A stretch of DNA of 64,000 nt from Velocimicrobium porci (GTDB taxonomy: Bacteria; Bacillota; Clostridia; Lachnospirales; Lachnospiraceae): assembly GCF_009696045.1 (NCBI RefSeq), contig NZ_VUMT01000002.1:62001-126000 (forward strand). The letters run 5' to 3'. The first letter of the stretch is position 1, and the number at the start of each line of letters is the position of its first letter. A program made the translations under genes and the position numbers. This document shows positions 43,498 to 52,567 of this stretch, piece by piece. The notes below the pieces were generated by a model. The model had not been told where the DNA came from. It saw only the letters and a program-made list of their open reading frames with translations, and did not search any database.

Positions 43498-44619
43498 TCA
43501 ATATTTCCGATACTCATTGATATCATGAATAATAATCTTTGCACCACGAATTAATTGATCAAAAATTCCCGCCTTGTACAAATTAATAATTGCCATACCA
43601 ACAGGAATTCCAATTATCATGCCAAGGACTCCCTTTATCTTATAACCAACATACATAAAGACTAATGTAGCCAGTGGACTTAATCCAATACTGTCCCCAA
43701 CCATTTTCGGTTGTAACACCTGCCTTACAAGCTGGCAGATAATATAAATTATCATAAGACAGACCGCGTGAAAATATTTCCCTCCGATTACATCAAACAA
43801 TGCCCATGGGAAAATAACCGTTCCTGTTCCAAAAACCGGAAGAAAATCCAAAAAAGCAATGAGCAAGGCCAATAAAAACGAATAATTTACATCCATAATC
43901 TCTAATCCAACAAATAAAATAACAATAATAACACCCATAATCTTAAATTGTGCTTTAAAATATCCTCCAATTGCAAGCACAAAATTAACCTTTATAATTC
44001 GATATTTCTCCATAATTGATTCGGGCATATTCTTTTTAATATCGGCTACTAATATATCCCGTTCTGCAATAAAGAAATATGCAGAAAGAATCGTAATAAT
44101 AGCCATCAGAAATCCTTCAGCAACATTTTTTACCAATAAACCTGCACCATTGATTGAAGTTGTACTTATTTTAGATACAAATGTAGTAATGTATTTTCCA
44201 AGGTTACCACCGATGCTGTCAATCCACTCTTTTAAATTTTCAGGCAAAATATGATAAAAGCCTTTCATGTCGTTTGTTGCAATAATAATCTGATTTTGAA
44301 TTTCATCTGCAATATATGGCAAATCAGAAATCAATCCCATCGTCTGGCGAACCAAAAAAATTCCTCCAAAGTAAAGAATAGCAACAACTGCTCCAAGTGC
44401 AGCAATGATAATAAGTACGGAACTATGCTTTCTGACAATTTTAACTCTTCGTTCTAAGAAACGAACAAGCGGATTCGCAATCATCGCTATAATCCAGCCA
44501 ATTACAAATGGCATAAAAAACCGGATTGCTTTTGGAACAAGAAAAACTAAAATCAAAACCGTTATCACTGCAATTAAAAAATCAACTAAAATTTTCTTAT
44601 AAATACTAGAATTACCCAT
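43498..44619 (-). CDS. AI-2E-family (YtvI/UPF0118-type) transporter
   Basis: 373 residues with seven or eight membrane segments. The N-terminal VPKAIRFFMPFVIGWIIAMIANPLVRFLE and the C-terminal PKMVGDSIGLSPLATLVFMYVGYKIKGVLGMIIGIPVGMAIINLYK are family signatures. Proteins of this family include autoinducer-2 exporters and Na+/H+ antiporters; the substrate here is unknown. Relatives annotated as sporulation protein YtvI share this size. It has no tight neighbours. Confidence 0.88.
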   Translation of the reverse strand: MGNSSIYKKILVDFLIAVITVLILVFLVPKAIRFFMPFVIGWIIAMIANPLVRFLERRVKIVRKHSSVLIIIAALGAVVAILYFGGIFLVRQTMGLISDLPYIADEIQNQIIIATNDMKGFYHILPENLKEWIDSIGGNLGKYITTFVSKISTTSINGAGLLVKNVAEGFLMAIITILSAYFFIAERDILVADIKKNMPESIMEKYRIIKVNFVLAIGGYFKAQFKIMGVIIVILFVGLEIMDVNYSFLLALLIAFLDFLPVFGTGTVIFPWALFDVIGGKYFHAVCLMIIYIICQLVRQVLQPKMVGDSIGLSPLATLVFMYVGYKIKGVLGMIIGIPVGMAIINLYKAGIFDQLIRGAKIIIHDINEYRKY

Positions 44620-44674
44620 TGTACCACCTCACATTATCCATCTGCCTTATGTTTCTTATTATAGACCTATCAAT

Positions 44675-45520
44675 CTATTTTACAAAAGGTTTTGCCACTA
44701 AGGTCAAGAAAAATACCATTGAAGCTACAATTACAATTGTTGGTCCCGTTGCCGTATTATTATAATAAGACACAATCAATCCTAAAATTCCTGAAAACAT
44801 AGAAATTTCAATTGCAAATCTGTGATATTCTCTCATGTCAGAGGCTAAATTTCTACTACTGGCTGCTGGAAGAATCAACAAAGCATTAATAATCAGTATA
44901 CCAACCCAACGAATTGACAACATAATAATCAATGCCGTAATAACAACAAAGCAATTATCCATAAGTGTTGCAGGAATCCGCTTGCTCTTTGCTAATGTTT
45001 CATTAATACTCAGTGCATGGAGCCTATTAAAGCAAAAGCCCCAAAATAAAATTGTGACAATAAAAATAATCAGCAAAAGTACAATTTCCTTTGGTGTAAT
45101 ACTTAATATATCTCCAACTAACAAGCTTGAATATTCCGAAAATTTTCCATTTCTTGACAAAATCACAAGTCCCACGGCTGTACCAAGTGAAGAAAACACA
45201 GAAATAATCGTATCAGTTGATACTGTATTTCTTCGTTTTATCCAATTTAACAAAAGAGCAAAAACTACTGCAAAAACTATCATTGATATATTCGTGTCGG
45301 CCAATCCTAAAATGATACCAATTGCAATTCCGGTAAATGCCGAATGTCCTAATGCATCGGAAAAAAAAGCCAGCCGATTGTTTACAATCATGGTTCCTAA
45401 AATTCCAAATAACGGAGTAATAATCAGCATTGCAAGCAGTGCATTTTTCATAAAATCATAATGAATAAATTGGAATGGTAACAGTTCTTCCAATAACTTA
45501 TAAAATAATTCCATATCCAA
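44675..45520 (-). CDS. znuB: Zinc-type ABC transporter permease (ZnuB)
   Basis: 281 residues with eight or nine membrane helices of the ABC-3 family. LAFFSDALGHSAFTGIAIGIILG (about 49-71) and NALLILPAASSRNLASDM (about 212-229) are the family marks. It follows znuC by seven bases. With the His-rich binding protein it should import Zn2+, though Mn2+ transporters share these families. Confidence 0.9.
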   Translation of the reverse strand: MDMELFYKLLEELLPFQFIHYDFMKNALLAMLIITPLFGILGTMIVNNRLAFFSDALGHSAFTGIAIGIILGLADTNISMIVFAVVFALLLNWIKRRNTVSTDTIISVFSSLGTAVGLVILSRNGKFSEYSSLLVGDILSITPKEIVLLLIIFIVTILFWGFCFNRLHALSINETLAKSKRIPATLMDNCFVVITALIIMLSIRWVGILIINALLILPAASSRNLASDMREYHRFAIEISMFSGILGLIVSYYNNTATGPTIVIVASMVFFLTLVAKPFVK

Positions 45521-45527
45521 GTCCTTC

Positions 45528-46322
45528 CTATCTAACTATCTTTTCGCCAAAAGTTTCTTTAAATGCTGTACTGCTAAACACTTCCTCAGCGGTGCCTTCT
45601 TTTTGAATTGTATGATCTAACAAAATAACATGATCACTATACTTTGCAACATATTCCAAATCATGAGATACAAGTATAACAGCCAGGTCACAATTTTTCT
45701 TTAAATAGTCAATCTTTTCAAAAAACAACTCCATTCCATTGTGATCAATTCCGGATACCGGCTCATCCAAAATTAGTAAATTAGGCATGGGCATCATTGC
45801 AAGTGACAAAAGCACTCGTTGTAACTGGCCACCGGACAAATCACAAACTGTTTTATCAATCAGCTCTTCTGCCTCAAATTGTGCCAATTGCTTCTTAATC
45901 ATCTGATATGCTTTTTTATTCTTTTTAAAGAAAACCGGAGTCCTTGTTACATAACTTGCAAGCAAATCATAGACACTTGTCGGTGTATTCTTTGCTATAT
46001 TTAAATGTTGTGGAACATAACCAATTCTTAAGTCCTTATATTCATTGTTTTTGATATCTTTAAATTCTATCGTGCCTTCATGCTTTATTTCATTTAATAT
46101 TGCACGAATAAGAGTTGATTTTCCTGCACCATTTTTACCAATAATAGAAGTCAGCTCCCCACAATGAATATGCACATTAATATGATCTAATATATTTGTA
46201 TCACCAATTTTAACTCCAAAATCTTTAATCCGAATACAATGAAAACCACAGTTATTCTTGCTTTTTTTCATTGTAGCATTTACAATATTTTTTTTCCCAA
46301 CTGTTTTACTTAACTTATTCAT
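45528..46322 (-). CDS. znuC: Zinc-type ABC transporter ATPase (ZnuC)
   Basis: 264 residues. Walker A GKNGAGKST near 63, signature LSGGQLQRVLLSLAM near 160, Walker B NLLILDEPVSGID near 182 and the switch His in LVSHDLEYV near 215. The first 25 residues are extra and basic; a start further inside is possible. Its ATG overlaps the stop of the binding-protein gene by four bases (ATGA). Confidence 0.92.
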   Translation of the reverse strand: MNKLSKTVGKKNIVNATMKKSKNNCGFHCIRIKDFGVKIGDTNILDHINVHIHCGELTSIIGKNGAGKSTLIRAILNEIKHEGTIEFKDIKNNEYKDLRIGYVPQHLNIAKNTPTSVYDLLASYVTRTPVFFKKNKKAYQMIKKQLAQFEAEELIDKTVCDLSGGQLQRVLLSLAMMPMPNLLILDEPVSGIDHNGMELFFEKIDYLKKNCDLAVILVSHDLEYVAKYSDHVILLDHTIQKEGTAEEVFSSTAFKETFGEKIVR

Positions 46323-47299
46323 TTCGTCAGCTCCTGCTTCATAATGCGTATATTCTCTTCCATACCATCAATATAAGCATCTTTATCCATTGCCCCTGAT
46401 ACAAGGGAATCAATTACAACAACCTTAGCTTTATTTTCTTTTGCAATACTCTCTGGAATTGCCATGGAAAATTGTTTTTCCGCCAATAAAATTGATACTT
46501 TATTTTCCCGCATTTCATCAATAATCTCTGCTACTTCTCCAGCACTAAAAGAAGTATCGTTATCCATATCAATCTGATGCACGATATTCATTCCCAACCG
46601 ATTTGCCAAATAAGCAAACGCGTCATGGAAAATAATTATATTCTCATTTAGTTTCTTCTGCTCTAAAGTTGTCAACTCTTTTTCCAACTTCTGTATTTTT
46701 GTTCGATATTTTTTTTCATTTTCTACATACTGCTTCGCATGTGCTTTGTCTATTTTCTGTAATTCTTTACTTATCTTCTGAATTTGTTTTTCATAACGAA
46801 CCGGATCCATCCACACATGCCCATTCCATGCTCCATGGTTATGTCCTTCATGTTCCTCTTCACTATGAATATCTTCTTCAATGCTATGAACCTCCTCATG
46901 TTCATGCTCATGACCTTCTTCATTCTCCAGCAAATCAACTTCTTCACTGGCATTTATAATTTTTATATCTGGATATGCTTCCAAAACAGAATCAATAAAA
47001 GATTCCATTCCGCCACCATTCAAAATTAAGACATCGGCATATTCTAACTTTTTCATGTCCTTTGTTGTCAATTGATAGTCATGAAGGCAACCACCTTTAT
47101 TTTCAGTTAAATTACTTAACTCAATCTGCTCAACATTGTCCGTAAGATTTAGTGCTGCGATATACATCGGATAGAATGAAGTAACAACTTGTATCGAATC
47201 TTTATTCTGCATTGATGTTCCTTCCATCTGTCTGGTAATTAGTACACTAATTCCTGTTACAAAAAACATAATCCCAAGTAAAATCAATCTTTTCTTCAT
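46319..47299 (-). CDS. znuA: Zinc-type ABC transporter substrate-binding lipoprotein-like protein (ZnuA)
   Basis: 326 residues from the ATG at 47299 with GGGGA before it; an earlier ATG at 47326 lacks a site. A signal-type hydrophobic stretch (about 4-20) lacks a clear lipobox Cys. The metal ligands of cluster A-I binding proteins are seen: the His of CLHDYQ, the His of WNGHVWMDP and the His of IFHDAFAYLA. Between them lies a His/Glu-rich loop (about 125-160, many HEHEH-type pairs) that marks zinc-specific ZnuA. It heads the znuA-znuC-znuB unit, 67 bases after DUF368. Confidence 0.92.
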   Translation of the reverse strand: MKKRLILLGIMFFVTGISVLITRQMEGTSMQNKDSIQVVTSFYPMYIAALNLTDNVEQIELSNLTENKGGCLHDYQLTTKDMKKLEYADVLILNGGGMESFIDSVLEAYPDIKIINASEEVDLLENEEGHEHEHEEVHSIEEDIHSEEEHEGHNHGAWNGHVWMDPVRYEKQIQKISKELQKIDKAHAKQYVENEKKYRTKIQKLEKELTTLEQKKLNENIIIFHDAFAYLANRLGMNIVHQIDMDNDTSFSAGEVAEIIDEMRENKVSILLAEKQFSMAIPESIAKENKAKVVVIDSLVSGAMDKDAYIDGMEENIRIMKQELTK

Positions 47300-47366
47300 C
47301 TTTATTCCCCATTCATAGCACATCACAATTCTTCTTGCAATACTGCCAAAATCTACTCAAACTTAT

Positions 47367-48221
47367 TTACTCTCTTCCCAAGAAAAAGGCTACCGCAAAT
47401 CCAACTGCAAACGTAATAATACTGCTTATAACTATAATTGGAGATAATGCAGGTATTCCGTTTCCGATTAAAATAGCAAATGGGGAAGCCAATACTAAAC
47501 CTAATATAGCACAATACGTATGACTCTCATAATTAGCTAATAAAAGTTCAATAATTTTAGCAATTACAAATATTCCAACAACAACTCCAATTCCAAATGG
47601 AATTAAAATACCACAGGCTGCTAACATTACCTGTATATCACCTGCTCTTAGTCCGTCAACAAATGCTGTAATTGTATTGATAATAGGATAATAATACCCC
47701 ATCAGCATCAAAATCATAGAACCGCTTACACCTGGTACAACCATCGTAGCCGCTGCAATTATTCCAATAAAAAATAGTTTGATTCCTTCTAAAACGGAAG
47801 GTTCAATCGTAGTCTGAGTTGCTTCGGTTCCTCCAAGCATTTGTAATACTATAATCATTGCAAAAAAGATTACAAATATAATACCATTTGATATTCCCAT
47901 TTTCTTGCCCTTTACATGTTCTGCTAATACAGGAATACCACCTAAAATCAAACCGATAAATATCATACTGGTCTGTAGTGGAAAATTGGCTAATAAGTAT
48001 TTAATCCCATAAGATAAACCAACAATTCCAAGACCCATACCAATAATATAAGGAATCAATGTTATAATACTTTTTTTCAGTTGAGAAAATAAATTCGTAA
48101 CACAACCAATAATTTCATCATAAATTCCCATTGATACCATCATTGTACCACCACTCACACCCGGTATTGCATTCGCAATTCCGATTAAAACGCCTTTGAT
48201 AATGTTTATCAAATATTTCAT
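47367..48221 (-). CDS. DUF368 membrane protein, likely undecaprenyl-phosphate translocase
   Basis: 284 residues with about eight membrane helices. GIANAIPGVSGGTMMVSMGIYDEI (15-38) and VVPGVSGSMILMLMGYY (about 161-177) are the paired DUF368 motifs. Members of DUF368 were recently shown to recycle undecaprenyl phosphate across the membrane, so it may serve wall-polymer synthesis such as that of the tag operon. It precedes znuA on the same strand, 67 bases away; co-transcription is possible. Confidence 0.9.
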   Translation of the reverse strand: MKYLINIIKGVLIGIANAIPGVSGGTMMVSMGIYDEIIGCVTNLFSQLKKSIITLIPYIIGMGLGIVGLSYGIKYLLANFPLQTSMIFIGLILGGIPVLAEHVKGKKMGISNGIIFVIFFAMIIVLQMLGGTEATQTTIEPSVLEGIKLFFIGIIAAATMVVPGVSGSMILMLMGYYYPIINTITAFVDGLRAGDIQVMLAACGILIPFGIGVVVGIFVIAKIIELLLANYESHTYCAILGLVLASPFAILIGNGIPALSPIIVISSIITFAVGFAVAFFLGRE

Positions 48222-48442
48222 ACATCTTACCCTTTCTCTTTTATTTTTTCAACTCTGATATTTTATCATAACATATTCCTAACTACTACGCTGTTAAGAA
48301 AAAATTAAAAAATATGTCAAATTAATATTAGCTTCTCCAATCTGGTACCTTCCCTTTTGTATAATCTGGCTCTTTTTACCATGCCAGATTCATTGTATAG
48401 TAACACATACAATAAATCAATAGGATAAATGGAGGCTTTTCT

Positions 48443-48979
48443 ATGGCTAAAAAAACATCATTATTAGTAATAACTGCTCTAATGGCAGCTTTAACGTGTA
48501 TTGCAACTATGGTTATAACAATTCCCTCTCCAATGAATGGTTATATTCATTTAGGGGATGGTCTTGTTCTTTTATCTGGAATTTTATTAGGTCCTATTTA
48601 CGGCGGTATGGCAGCCGGAGTTGGATCGATGCTATCGGATTTACTATTAGGCTATCCCCATTATGCACTTCCAACTTTAGTTATCAAAGCATTTGCCGCA
48701 ATTGTTGGTGGTATCATTTATAATATGCTTGTCCACAAAAGCTTTTGCAAAAAATATCACCTAATTCCTTTGATTGCTGCCGGAATAGGCGGAGGAATTA
48801 TTGTAACCGGAGGATACTTTATTGTTGCAAGCATTTTATTTGGAGAAGGCGTTGCTGCCCTATCTTCTGTTCCGGGAAATCTTCTGCAAAATCTTTTTGG
48901 AATTATTGTATCCTGTATTCTTATGCCGGTTCTTACCCATGTACCAGCTGTTAAATCTATGCTAGCGAGAGAGGCCTAA
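48443..48979 (+). CDS. ECF transporter S component (vitamin-binding membrane subunit)
   Basis: 178 residues with five or six membrane helices. The phrase GYIHLGDGLVLLSGILLGPIYGGMAAGVGSMLSDLLLGYPHYALPTLVIKA (about 30-80) is that of S components of the energy-coupling-factor type. They bind vitamins or other small nutrients and use a shared ATPase module, not encoded here. The ligand cannot be told. Its stop overlaps the end of convergent hydE by four bases. The leader carries repeated AATCTGG words. Confidence 0.85.
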   Translation: MAKKTSLLVITALMAALTCIATMVITIPSPMNGYIHLGDGLVLLSGILLGPIYGGMAAGVGSMLSDLLLGYPHYALPTLVIKAFAAIVGGIIYNMLVHKSFCKKYHLIPLIAAGIGGGIIVTGGYFIVASILFGEGVAALSSVPGNLLQNLFGIIVSCILMPVLTHVPAVKSMLAREA

Positions 48980-50004
48980 ACGGCATCTCCTCGCTCATAT
49001 GCCAATCCATAGCCTAATTCTTTTACTTTTCTTTCTAATACTTTAATATTTTCTGCTGCTTCAGCATTTTGATGTATCTTGTTATCATACAAGGCATATT
49101 GCTCTCTTTTTGATAATGGCGATAAATTAGGCATTACAACATTTGCCCCAACTGCCAGCCCTTTTTCTCTTCCATCACCTTCTGCTGTTCCAAGTGCAGT
49201 TGTTGCAGGAAGCAATACTTTTGGAAGAATGATTCTTACCACTGCAAGTAAAAGTAATGTTTTTGACACACTTCCTTTTTCCTCTTTTGCAAATGGTGTA
49301 TCATGATGGGGAAGAAATGGTCCAATTCCAACCATATCCGGTTCAAGTTCTTTTAAAAATATTAAGTCTTCCGCTAAACATTCATTCGTCTGATGTGGAG
49401 AGCCAACCATGAATCCGGCTCCAACCTGATATCCCAACTCCTTCAATTGATATAGACAATGTTTTCGATTTTCAAGTGACATTTCTCTTGGATGGAGCTT
49501 GCAATAGTGACTTTCCATTGCAGTTTCATGTCTTAAAAGGTATCTGTCAGCTCCGGCCTCTTTCAGTGCTTTATAGCTTTCATAGGAACGCTCACCGACT
49601 GATAAAGTAATCGCACAATCCGGATACCTTTGCTTAATCGATTTGATTATATCACAAAGCTTCTCATCATTAAAGTAAATATCCTCACCGCCTTGCAATA
49701 CAAATGTGCGAAATCCAAGTTCATACCCACTTTTACAACATTCAAGTATTTCTTCCTTTGTAAGTCTATAACGAATAATATTTCTGTTTTTTCCTCTGAT
49801 TCCACAATAGAAACAATTATTTTTACAATAGTTTGTAAACTCAATTAACCCTCTTGTATAAACCTTATTTCCATAGTAGCGTTTTCTATATTGAACAGCA
49901 ATTTCACTTAGCTGATTTATCGTATCTTCTGTATACGTATCTAAAAGCTCTATATATTCCTCTTTTTTTAACATTCCTTCTCTTATTAATTTTTGTACTA
50001 ACAC
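48976..50004 (-). CDS. hydE: [FeFe] hydrogenase maturase HydE (radical SAM)
   Basis: 342 residues from a GTG at 50004, chosen because AGGAGG lies six bases upstream; 40 extra codons upstream fall within the GC-rich repeat and read as Arg-rich nonsense. The radical SAM cluster is C60, C64 and C67 (CKNNCFYC). FRTFVLQGGED near 92-102, RHETAMESHY near 160 and MPNLSPLSKREQYALYDNK near 292 are HydE features. It helps build the dithiolate-bridged H-cluster needed by HydA at 36-37.7 kb. Confidence 0.93.
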   Translation of the reverse strand: MLVQKLIREGMLKKEEYIELLDTYTEDTINQLSEIAVQYRKRYYGNKVYTRGLIEFTNYCKNNCFYCGIRGKNRNIIRYRLTKEEILECCKSGYELGFRTFVLQGGEDIYFNDEKLCDIIKSIKQRYPDCAITLSVGERSYESYKALKEAGADRYLLRHETAMESHYCKLHPREMSLENRKHCLYQLKELGYQVGAGFMVGSPHQTNECLAEDLIFLKELEPDMVGIGPFLPHHDTPFAKEEKGSVSKTLLLLAVVRIILPKVLLPATTALGTAEGDGREKGLAVGANVVMPNLSPLSKREQYALYDNKIHQNAEAAENIKVLERKVKELGYGLAYERGDAV

Positions 50005-50019
50005 AAAATACCTCCTAAT

Positions 50020-50144
50020 CCTATAAGAAAAAATCCTGTTCCAAAGGATTCTCCGCCTGCGGCGGGTCGCTTTGGCGATATCATTCATCTCCAACGCGGT
50101 GCGTTTTTGCTTTATAGGAAACAAAGTTTCCTATAAAGCAAAAA
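50020..50144. repeat. GC-rich short repeat with a 19-bp perfect hairpin (MITE-like)
   Basis: Between hydE and the mcp terminator lie about 100 bases much richer in GC than the rest, bounded by CCTATAA-type ends: 50020-50026 and, inverted, 50112-50118. The right side is a perfect 19-bp inverted repeat (arms 50104-50122 and 50126-50144) with a 3-base loop. It looks like a small non-autonomous element or dispersed palindrome; copies elsewhere could not be checked. Confidence 0.55.
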
Positions 50145-50180
50145 ATAGTCCCTTCCTTGCATTTGACACAAAGAAGGGAC
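50140..50180 (-). terminator. Terminator of the chemotaxis operon
   Basis: GTCCCTTC pairs with GAAGGGAC (50148-50180), followed on the minus strand by TATTTTTT. It lies 23 bases after the mcp stop. Confidence 0.8.
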
Positions 50181-50202
50181 AATCTTCTATTTCCCTTATT
50201 TC

Positions 50203-52029
50203 TTAATATTTTCCAAATCCATTATCAATTGAAGTTGTTATCTCTTTGCTGCCTTGCTGTTCTAGTTCATCATCTTCTAATGATATTATTGGTTCTTTCC
50301 ACTCTTCTGAACCATTCATGTTGTTATACACATTTCCCATATAAGAATTAGAATTTAATTCTTTCAAATTGAAAATTGAAATTAATTCTCGCAACCGAAC
50401 TGCCTGATTCGATAGTTCTTCACTAGCTGCTGCACATTGTTCACTTGTTGCAGAGTTTGTTTGCACAACCTGTGATACCTGTGCCAGTGCCTGGTCAATT
50501 TGAGCTACTGCAGTTGCCTGTTCATTTGAAGCTCCGGCAATTCCATTGATTAAATCTACAATATTATCAACTGCCGCTACAATATGATTCAAAGCTACTG
50601 CTGTTTCTTGTGCAAGTTTGGATCCATTTTCAACTTTTTTAATCGAATCCTCTATCATCTCTGCCGTTTCACTCGCCGCTAAAGCACTCTTTCCTGCCAA
50701 ATTCCGGACTTCTTCTGCTACAACAGCAAATCCTTTTCCATGTGTTCCTGCTCTTGCCGCTTCTACAGCTGCATTCAATGCAAGTATATTCGTCTGAAAA
50801 GCAATATCATCAATCACCTTTATAATTTTCGAAATATTTTCCGATGATTCATTAATTTCTTCCATCGCATGAATCATTTCATTCATCTGCTCGTTTCCTT
50901 TTACTGCATCTTCTTTTGTTTCATTTACAAGACGATTTGCTTCATTTGCATCGGTTGCATTTACACGAGTCCTTTCTGCAATATCTTCAATGGAAGCAGA
51001 TACCTGTTCAATTGCACTCGCCTGTTCTGTAGAGCCTTGTGCTAATGACTGGCTTGCAGAAGCCACCTGACCGGAACCAGAAGTCACCTGCATGGAAGCT
51101 TCTTTAATGTTTCCTAATACACGATTATTATCATCAACAATTTTCTTTAGTGCATATCCCAAAATGTCCTTTTCTGAATTTGGCTGAACCTCTATACACA
51201 TATCCCCCTTAGCAATCTGTTCTGCAATCATTGCCTGTTTACGGATATTATCAATCATAATTTTAAATTCATCCATTAACTCACCGAATTCATCATCGGA
51301 CTCTTTTTGAACGGTTATCTGAACATCACCAACTGCCAGACTCTCTGATACTTTTTTCAATTTTTTTAATGGAATTCGAATTGAACGTACAATAACAATT
51401 TCAAAAATGACTGAAATTAAAATTCCAATAAACGCTACAAAAATCATAAGAATTACTAACCATCCCACATCTCCTTGTAGCTCTTTTGCTTTCTCATCTG
51501 CTCTTTTATCAAGCATTGTAATAATATCGTCAATTGCTCCTTCTGTAGTCTTTGCTACCTCTGCTCCCTCTTCTTCCAAGGTTAATCTGGCTTCATCGTA
51601 CTTATTTTCTTGCACTAGTGCAATCACTTTATCTACTGTATCCTGGAAGTTAATCAGACTCGCCTGTGATTCTTTGAAAACACTAAGAACCTGATCGTCT
51701 TTCACTTCTTTATAAAATTTATTCAAATATTGCCCCATATATTCTGAACATTCATTAATTTGCTCAATTTCCGAAGCTTCTGAAGCACTTCCATCTTTTT
51801 CTACATACAATAAGTTTCTTAAATGTACCTTGATTTCCTGATAATTTACAAATGCAAGTGCCACATCACCCGAACTTGTTCCATATGTAGTAAATCTTTT
51901 TTCTCCTGCTGTATTTGTTATATAAATCATTTTTAAAGAACAAATTGCCAAAAAAACAATAGCAACAATTACAATATTAAAACCAATAATAAGCTTTGTT
52001 TTAATTTTCAGATCTTTGAAACTTTTCAT
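50203..52029 (-). CDS. Methyl-accepting chemotaxis protein
   Basis: 608 residues. Helix 1 is at about 12-32, a four-helix-bundle sensor domain at 33-190 (high in Glu and Lys), helix 2 at about 190-215, HAMP at 215-270, then the signalling domain. The hairpin tip reads [45 protein letters not shown] (about 402-446), almost the consensus. The sensor ligand is unknown. It ends in an acidic tail. It is the last gene of the che operon, 14 bases after cheW. Confidence 0.94.
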   Translation of the reverse strand: MKSFKDLKIKTKLIIGFNIVIVAIVFLAICSLKMIYITNTAGEKRFTTYGTSSGDVALAFVNYQEIKVHLRNLLYVEKDGSASEASEIEQINECSEYMGQYLNKFYKEVKDDQVLSVFKESQASLINFQDTVDKVIALVQENKYDEARLTLEEEGAEVAKTTEGAIDDIITMLDKRADEKAKELQGDVGWLVILMIFVAFIGILISVIFEIVIVRSIRIPLKKLKKVSESLAVGDVQITVQKESDDEFGELMDEFKIMIDNIRKQAMIAEQIAKGDMCIEVQPNSEKDILGYALKKIVDDNNRVLGNIKEASMQVTSGSGQVASASQSLAQGSTEQASAIEQVSASIEDIAERTRVNATDANEANRLVNETKEDAVKGNEQMNEMIHAMEEINESSENISKIIKVIDDIAFQTNILALNAAVEAARAGTHGKGFAVVAEEVRNLAGKSALAASETAEMIEDSIKKVENGSKLAQETAVALNHIVAAVDNIVDLINGIAGASNEQATAVAQIDQALAQVSQVVQTNSATSEQCAAASEELSNQAVRLRELISIFNLKELNSNSYMGNVYNNMNGSEEWKEPIISLEDDELEQQGSKEITTSIDNGFGKY

Positions 52030-52043
52030 TTGCCTACCTCCAA

Positions 52044-52553
52044 TTATTCATTTTGAATAACCATATCTTCCATTACTCTGACATCTTTATCATTTATCAA
52101 AGCTTCTGGATCCAACAGTAACTTCACTTCATCCCCAATTTTTCCAATGCCGTAAACATATTTACTCGCTTGTGATGAACCCGACACAACAGTTGGAGGT
52201 GGAACAATATTCGCATCATCAATTGTAACAACTTCTGCGATTGTGTCTACGATAAGTCCCACAACTGTAGACTTGACATCAATTACAATAATACAAGTTC
52301 TGTCATTGTATGGAAGTGCTTCCTTTTTAAAACGGATTCTCACATCAATAACCGGTATAATCTTCCCTCTAAGATTAATCAACCCTATAATGTAATCTTC
52401 TACCTCCGGCACTTCCGTTATCGATTGCATTCCTATAATTTCATTTACATAATTAATTCCTATTCCATAATACTCATTTCCTGACTTAAACGTCATGTAT
52501 TTCCCTTTTTGAGTATCTTCGTTTTCTAAAATTTTATCTACTTCTTCTGCCAT
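52044..52553 (-). CDS. cheW: Chemotaxis coupling protein CheW
   Basis: 169 residues. [50 protein letters not shown] (about 27-76) is the CheW-fold core, and the Arg of [11 protein letters not shown] is the contact to receptors and CheA. It links CheA to receptors at the membrane. It follows cheA by 14 bases. Confidence 0.95.
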   Translation of the reverse strand: MAEEVDKILENEDTQKGKYMTFKSGNEYYGIGINYVNEIIGMQSITEVPEVEDYIIGLINLRGKIIPVIDVRIRFKKEALPYNDRTCIIVIDVKSTVVGLIVDTIAEVVTIDDANIVPPPTVVSGSSQASKYVYGIGKIGDEVKLLLDPEALINDKDVRVMEDMVIQNE

Positions 52554-52567
52554 ATGACAACTCCTTT

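Noticed and set aside
44835-45461. Open frame of 208 codons on the plus strand opposite znuB
   Set aside because: Antisense to a clear ABC-3 permease; the Ile/Ser/Thr-rich composition reflects the complement of membrane-helix codons.
50005-50124. 40-codon N-terminal extension of hydE
   Set aside because: It reads through the GC-rich repeat as an Arg-rich run, while a GTG with AGGAGG six bases away fits the HydE N-terminus.
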